Source of the DNA: CAYZYO01 sp964482585
GTDB taxonomy: Bacteria; Bacillota; Syntrophomonadia; Syntrophomonadales; Syntrophomonadaceae
Length of the DNA: 9,693 nt
Assembly: GCA_964482585.1 (NCBI GenBank)
Contig: CAYZYO010000089.1
Coordinates: 1 to 9,693, forward strand
Direction: 5' to 3'
Position 1 is the stretch's first letter. Every line of letters begins with the position of its first letter. The notes below the pieces were generated by a model. The model searched no databases. It was given only the letters and a program-made list of their open reading frames with translations, and was not told where the DNA came from. The position numbers and the translations under genes are program-made. This document shows positions 6,205 through 9,693 of this stretch, in pieces.

Positions 6205-7887
6205 ATGGCTATGGTAAAGTTAGAAGTACAGGACATAGAGACTATAAATGTTAGCATAAAAGGTTATGGATCATATGAAGTCCCCCGGGGTATTAGCGCA
6301 GCTTCATTAATAAAGAGAATTCTCAGCCAGCCTAAATACACTGTCGTGGGAATAATTCTTAACAACCATCTTAAAGACCTGCATCATACCCTGGAAGATT
6401 CCTGTCAGATTGAACTGGTTGATTTAACCACTGAAGCAGGGGTTAGAATATACCGGCGTACGGCTGCTTATATGCTGATAAAAGCATGTAGAGAGCTATT
6501 TCCACAGAGAAAACTAAAAGTAAAACATACCCTCTCTAATGGTCTCTTTTGCGAATTTTTAGGAGATCAAACCAATGATGAAGAACTAGATAAGATTGAA
6601 AAAAAAATGAGGCAGTATGCAGCCCTTAATCTACCGGTAAATAAAATGGCAGTTCCTAAAAATGCAGCCCGGAACATTTTTGCGGTTCAGGGTCAGGAGG
6701 ATAAGGTTAAACTGCTTGAATTCAGAGAGAAGGACTGTGTGCATATTTATGAACTTGATGGTTTTTATGAATACTTTTATGGATATATGCTGCCGGAAGT
6801 GGGAAAGGTAGATAAATTTAAACTTATTAATTACCCACTTGGAATGATATTGCAGACACCTGGGATTGAAAGTCCTGGTATTATCAAACCGTATATTGAA
6901 CAAAAAAATTTAGCAAGTATATTCCGTGAAGCTGAAGACTGGGCGGAAATGCTAAAAACCCCACATGTAGCTTCATTAAATGACATAATAAAATCCGGTG
7001 ATATCAAGGATATCATAATGATAAATGAAGCCCTGCATGAGAAAAAGGTTGCTTCCATTGCTGATCAGATTTGCAGTAACCCTAAAATTAGATTAATTTT
7101 GGTATCCGGGCCATCTTCATCAGGCAAGACTACCTTTTCTGAACGTCTGCTTATCCAGTTAAGAGTTAATGGCAGAAAACCGGTATCTGTATCCCTGGAT
7201 AATTACTTTGTTGATAGAGAAGTAACACCGTTGGATGAGAATAATGAATATAACTATGAAGTCCTGGAAGCTTTAAAAGTTGAGTTGTTAAATGAGCATT
7301 TATTAAAACTGATTAATGGAGAAGAAGTCAAAATTCCAACTTACAGTTTCCATGATGGTAGATGCATAGGTGAGGGTGTACCTTTGACAGTACCAGATAA
7401 TGAGCCAATAATAATCGAAGGCATTCATGGGTTGAATGATGATCTCACCTGGAGTATTCCCCGGGATCAAAAATTCAAGATTTATGTTAGTGCACTTACC
7501 CAATTAAACATTGATTACTCTAATCGCATTCCCACTACTGATAGCAGGCTTATAAGGCGTATTATCCGTGATAGTAGAACCAGGGGTTATAGTGCCTTAG
7601 ATACTATTAGAAGATGGCCTTCAGTAAGAACAGGAGAAGATAAAAACATCTTTCCCTTTCAGGAAAGTGCTGATATAATGTTTAATTCCTCACTGGTCTA
7701 TGAATTATCGGTAATGAAAAACTTCGCTCAACCCTTATTAGAAGAAATTCAGACACAACACCGGGAACACATTGAAGCAAAACGGCTGTTAAAATTCTTA
7801 ACCTATTTCCGGCCGGTATCGGCTAATGAAGTACCTGCTAATTCGATTCTCCGTGAATTTATCGGCGGAAGCTGCTTTAAACACTAA
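6205..7887 (+). CDS. Nucleoside (uridine) kinase-like protein with ThrRS-like N-terminal half
   Basis: The C-terminal half is a P-loop kinase of the uridine kinase/phosphoribulokinase family, predicted to phosphorylate a nucleoside with a nucleoside triphosphate. It has Walker A GPSSSGKT (302-309), SLDNYFVDR (330-338), PTYSFHDGR (378-386) and the Walker-B-like IIIEGIHGL (402-410). The N-terminal part resembles threonyl-tRNA synthetase: a TGS-like beta domain (about 1-75) and a second-additional-domain-like region (about 80-200). The HxxxH expected there for editing appears as RTAAYML, so editing activity is unlikely. The 560-residue length fits this fused family. ATG 6205 is 8 nt after GGAGG (6192-6196); TTG 6199 and ATG 6211 are poorer. 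The true substrate is not proven. Confidence 0.85.
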   Translation: MAMVKLEVQDIETINVSIKGYGSYEVPRGISAASLIKRILSQPKYTVVGIILNNHLKDLHHTLEDSCQIELVDLTTEAGVRIYRRTAAYMLIKACRELFPQRKLKVKHTLSNGLFCEFLGDQTNDEELDKIEKKMRQYAALNLPVNKMAVPKNAARNIFAVQGQEDKVKLLEFREKDCVHIYELDGFYEYFYGYMLPEVGKVDKFKLINYPLGMILQTPGIESPGIIKPYIEQKNLASIFREAEDWAEMLKTPHVASLNDIIKSGDIKDIIMINEALHEKKVASIADQICSNPKIRLILVSGPSSSGKTTFSERLLIQLRVNGRKPVSVSLDNYFVDREVTPLDENNEYNYEVLEALKVELLNEHLLKLINGEEVKIPTYSFHDGRCIGEGVPLTVPDNEPIIIEGIHGLNDDLTWSIPRDQKFKIYVSALTQLNIDYSNRIPTTDSRLIRRIIRDSRTRGYSALDTIRRWPSVRTGEDKNIFPFQESADIMFNSSLVYELSVMKNFAQPLLEEIQTQHREHIEAKRLLKFLTYFRPVSANEVPANSILREFIGGSCFKH

Positions 7888-7905
7888 AATTCTTGGTATT
7901 TAGTC

Positions 7906-7935
7906 TTAGCAAAAAACCTTAATTAAGTGTATAAT
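7906..7935 (+). promoter_or_regulatory. Promoter candidate for the first small paralogous gene
   Basis: TTAGCA (7906-7911) and a perfect TATAAT (7930-7935) are spaced 18 bp apart, shortly after the kinase stop codon. Transcription would start near 7942, giving a leader of about 125 nt with an AATAAAG/CTTTATT hairpin (7938-7957) at its 5' end. No terminator was seen between the kinase and this promoter. Confidence 0.45.
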
Positions 7936-8068
7936 TGAATAAAGCAACTTCTTTATTATGGAATTAATAGAAAACATTAACATAAATATAGCCATATTAA
8001 TATTAGTTCTAATAAGATATCAGTTTTGAATAACTATATAAAGACCAGAATAAGGGGGGAGTTAATAT

Positions 8069-8281
8069 ATGCAAATTGGAGACAGAGTAATTATAAGCGA
8101 AAAAAAACATCCTCGTTATAAACATACCGGAAGATTAGTAGGTACCCGGGGAAAAAATGCTGGGGAAACTCTGTTTCTTGTCTTTATGGATGGAACTGGA
8201 AAAGTTTTTACTATTCCTGAGTCAATGATGACTAAAACCAATAAGCGCTGGGCAGAAGAAGATGAATTAGAATCACCTTAA
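8069..8281 (+). CDS. Small protein of unknown function, paralogue A
   Basis: This 70-residue protein starts at ATG after a strong GGGGGGAG (8054-8061). It has no signal peptide or membrane segment. The sequence has alternating beta-type runs: GDRVIISE, HPRYKHTGRLVGTRG, TLFLVFMD and KVFTIPESMM. The GDRV...GRLVG pattern recalls small SH3/KOW-like beta barrels that bind nucleic acid or protein; that is inference only. The C-terminal tail is acidic (EEDELE). It is clearly related to the gene at 8460-8678: both share M-x-x-GDR, HPxYKxTG, G-x-RG and IPxSM. It is followed by its own terminator. I do not recognise a named family. Confidence 0.75.
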   Translation: MQIGDRVIISEKKHPRYKHTGRLVGTRGKNAGETLFLVFMDGTGKVFTIPESMMTKTNKRWAEEDELESP

Positions 8282-8323
8282 TAATCAAGCAATAATCCAA
8301 GTAATTTTTGTTTTCGACTTCTA

Positions 8324-8372
8324 CTTATACTAAAAGTCTCCAGGAGGTTGCTTTTTATATAAGATTTTTTTT
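8324..8372 (+). terminator. Intrinsic terminator after paralogue A
   Basis: Nested arms CTTATA (8324-8329)/TATAAG (8358-8363) and AAAAG (8332-8336)/CTTTT (8351-8355), plus an inner CC/GG, form an extended hairpin with symmetric internal loops. Eight T's follow (8365-8372). An AGGAGG (8342-8347) lies in the apical part and has no start codon behind it at a usable distance. Confidence 0.6.
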
Positions 8373-8459
8373 AAACATCCTTGTAACTTACGAATAAACC
8401 TGGCGAAAAAAGAATAATTTGCTTGCTAGTTGAGAAAATAATAAAAAGGGGGAAATAAG

Positions 8460-8678
8460 ATGGAAGTCGGAGACAGATTTGTTGTACATGAACGTAGGCA
8501 TCCTTATTACAAGTGTACAGGGAAAATAATCGGTAAGAGAGGAGCTAGAAGTGCAGTTCCTGGTGATACATGGTTATGGGTATATATCGATAATCCCAAT
8601 AAGCCCTGTATGATTCCACAATCTATGGTCGAACCAGAAAAGAAGGGTTTAGATAACGATGGGCAGGACATGAACTAG
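8460..8678 (+). CDS. Small protein of unknown function, paralogue B
   Basis: This 72-residue protein starts at ATG after GGGGG (8448-8452). It aligns end to end with the protein encoded at 8069-8281, with one three-residue insertion (near SAVPGD). By eye about 23 of 55 core positions are identical, including GDR, HPxYKxTG, the two glycines of GKIIGKRG, and IPQSM. Extra tryptophans sit in TWLWVYID. It is predicted to be cytosolic, with a charged, probably flexible tail after residue 58. The pair arose by tandem duplication and has diverged. A terminator after each gene and about 180 nt between them suggest separate expression. Function unknown; a small beta-barrel fold is inferred. Confidence 0.75.
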   Translation: MEVGDRFVVHERRHPYYKCTGKIIGKRGARSAVPGDTWLWVYIDNPNKPCMIPQSMVEPEKKGLDNDGQDMN

Positions 8679-8702
8679 AATAAATACAATAAATAATGAT
8701 TA

Positions 8703-8728
8703 CCCGGGCCAGTACGGCCTGGGTTTTT
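8703..8728 (+). terminator. Intrinsic terminator after paralogue B
   Basis: CCCGGGCC (8703-8710) pairs with GGCCTGGG (8716-8723) around AGTAC, with one G-T wobble, and is followed by five T's. It is a strong GC-rich terminator 24 nt after the stop codon. Confidence 0.9.
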
Positions 8729-8733
8729 ACTAT

Positions 8734-8767
8734 GCACACACGGCGACAATTCAACCGCTCCCTGTGC
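8734..8767. repeat. Possible REP-like palindromic repeat remnant
   Basis: GCACA (8734-8738) and TGTGC (8763-8767) bracket a GC-rich stretch with GCG/CGC inside. Read on the other strand, GGCACAGGGAGCGGTTGA resembles a short palindromic 'CACAGGGGACGGTT' repeat that I recall being scattered through many Clostridia genomes. The resemblance is from memory and the copy is degenerate. Confidence 0.35.
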
Positions 8768-8782
8768 CAAAAAATTGAGATA

Positions 8783-8827
8783 AAAAAATGATAATGCTTG
8801 ACAATGATTAGTTTGATGAAGTAAAAT
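8783..8827 (+). promoter_or_regulatory. Promoter/operator module, copy 1 (for the 9080 gene)
   Basis: TTGACA (8798-8803) and TAAAAT (8822-8827) are spaced 18 bp apart. The -35 region is embedded in two tandem 10-mers, TGATAATGCT (8789-8798) and TGACAATGAT (8799-8808), one helical turn apart, as for a DNA-binding regulator. The 31-nt stretch 8783-8813 recurs at 9600-9630 with one mismatch. Transcription would start near 8834 and give a leader of about 245 nt before the DUF2294-like gene. Confidence 0.7.
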
Positions 8828-8844
8828 AATTTTCAAAGAAAAAG

Positions 8845-8969
8845 AGCCTTAATAATAGAAAACTTAATATTGCGTGTTTAATAGGAAACTCATTGAGTAG
8901 GCTGTTAAAGACCAACGTTTTTAGGATTAGATCTTCATGTTAGAGATTCTAAAAAAGTTGGTCTTTATT
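8845..8969 (+). other. Structured leader with long hairpin upstream of the DUF2294-like gene
   Basis: AAAGACCAAC (8907-8916) pairs perfectly with GTTGGTCTTT (8957-8966). After one mismatch, TTTTTAG (8918-8924) pairs with CTAAAAA (8949-8955) and a few more wobble pairs follow, for a stem of about 20 bp. Upstream, AGCCT (8845-8849) can pair with AGGCT (8899-8903) around about 49 nt. The sequence after the long hairpin is TATTATTTAATT, too broken to be a confident terminator, but attenuation is possible. The class of RNA was not recognised. Confidence 0.5.
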
Positions 8970-9079
8970 ATTTAATTACAAAAAAATAAAGTAAATACCT
9001 GTAAGTGTTGTTATTCTTATTAAGATAGAGTCTGGGGAATCAGGTAGTTGAAGTAAAACAAGTTAAAAAGGAGATTAAT

Positions 9080-9502
9080 ATGCCATTTTTCAAATTAAAA
9101 CAGCACGCTACACCGGGAATCTGTGAACCTCAATTATTCAATGAGGCAGAATGTAAACAAATGAAGCATAAAATTGCGGATTATGTAAAACAGTGTCTTA
9201 AAGAAAGATTGGACAAAGAACCTGGTAATGTTCGAATTACCATAGTAGATGATATGATTATTATAAGAAATGAACATTATCTTACTAAAATGGAAAAATA
9301 TATAATTAGCAAAGAATCGACTGGAGTGGAAACTGTCAGATCTATAAGAATTGATGCGGTAACAGGAATCATAAACGAAGGCGGGCTGGTATCCTTCATA
9401 GAAGAGCTTATACATGCAAAGGCCCTTTATTCGCTCTATGATGTATATCCGGAGGATGAACAGTGTGTGCTGCTATTTGTATTTGATAAAAAATTGGCCT
9501 AA
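9080..9502 (+). CDS. DUF2294/MpsC-like protein
   Basis: This 140-residue protein starts at ATG after AAGGAG (9068-9073). It has no signal peptide or membrane helix. An N-terminal helical region (about 25-45) is followed by NVRITIVDDMIIIRNEHYLTKMEKYI (50-75), VETVRSIRID (83-92), a helical FIEELIHAKALYS (105-117) and a terminal strand VLLFVFDKKLA (129-139). This follows the DUF2294 pattern as I remember it (beta strand, 'LTxxE', G, R-rich helix, final 'FxL' strand). Pfam renamed that family after MpsC, a component linked to the Na+-translocating MpsABC system. No mpsA or mpsB lies in the window, so the function stays open. It sits alone behind its own promoter and structured leader. The assignment is moderate. 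Confidence 0.65.
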   Translation: MPFFKLKQHATPGICEPQLFNEAECKQMKHKIADYVKQCLKERLDKEPGNVRITIVDDMIIIRNEHYLTKMEKYIISKESTGVETVRSIRIDAVTGIINEGGLVSFIEELIHAKALYSLYDVYPEDEQCVLLFVFDKKLA

Positions 9503-9599
9503 TGTCGCGTTATTACCTGGGGTTTACGAGACTATACTCAAAGAGAATTTCACTAATATAATTAACAGGAAAAAACGACAAAATATACATTATAAGTTT

Positions 9600-9644
9600 A
9601 AAAAATGATAATACTTGACAATGATTAGTTAAGTTAAGTATAAT
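9600..9644 (+). promoter_or_regulatory. Promoter/operator module, copy 2 (facing out of the window)
   Basis: TTGACA (9615-9620) and a perfect TATAAT (9639-9644) are spaced 18 bp apart. The upstream and spacer sequence 9600-9630 repeats copy 1 at 8783-8813 with a single change (G to A), including the tandem 10-mers TGATAATACT and TGACAATGAT. The start near 9651 would lead to a gene beyond the right edge. The 43 nt after it begin a leader with no recognisable class. Confidence 0.75.
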
Positions 9645-9693
9645 CCCATCTTTGACAGTTGAGAGAAGAAAACCGCTTGGATAACACCGATAA

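Noticed and set aside
8697..8792. 31-codon ORF starting at ATG 8697
   Set aside because: There is no ribosome binding site. It runs through the terminator hairpin and the palindrome, and its product resembles nothing known.
9414..9608. 64-codon ORF overlapping the end of the DUF2294-like gene
   Set aside because: It is out of frame with the clear gene, lacks a ribosome binding site, and has a composition typical of AT-rich chance frames.

Overview
The window is a low-GC chromosomal segment from a Bacillota (Firmicutes) bacterium, most likely of class Clostridia. The evidence is a tRNA-Phe T-box leader, an infC-rpmI-rplT operon behind an L20-type leader, strong AGGAGG ribosome binding sites, sigma-A-like promoters, and a TrmH-family methyltransferase next to pheS-pheT, as ysgA is in Bacillus subtilis. 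The genus cannot be fixed from the sequence. All supported genes lie on the + strand.

Layout. (1) 1-1398: an extended -10 promoter, a structured leader ending in an intrinsic terminator, then infC (with a non-AUG start), rpmI and rplT, closed by a terminator. (2) 1401-1590: an intergenic repeat element with imperfect inverted arms around six 11-bp tandem repeats. A related scrap lies at the left edge of the window. (3) 1608-2402: a SpoU/TrmH RNA methyltransferase. (4) 2394-5927: a promoter, a 30-codon YqzL-like gene, a T-box leader with a UUC (Phe) specifier, then pheS and pheT. PheT lacks the usual N-terminal EMAP-II-like tRNA-binding domain. (5) 5928-6204: a run of hairpins that includes a terminator. 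(6) 6205-7887: a nucleoside (uridine) kinase-like protein with a ThrRS-like N-terminal half. (7) 8069-8678: two small paralogous genes of unknown function, each with its own terminator. (8) 8679-9693: a region rich in regulatory structure around a DUF2294/MpsC-like gene. A 31-nt promoter/operator module occurs here twice, once before this gene and once at the right edge, facing out of the window.

The first 6 kb is translation machinery under feedback control: L20 on its own operon, IF3 through a rare start codon, and uncharged tRNA-Phe on PheRS. The last 3.5 kb is accessory. I found no CRISPR array, transposase, prophage or large novel gene cluster. The most unusual items are the shortened PheT, the tiny gene ahead of the T-box, the tandem/inverted repeat element, the paralogous small proteins and the duplicated promoter module.
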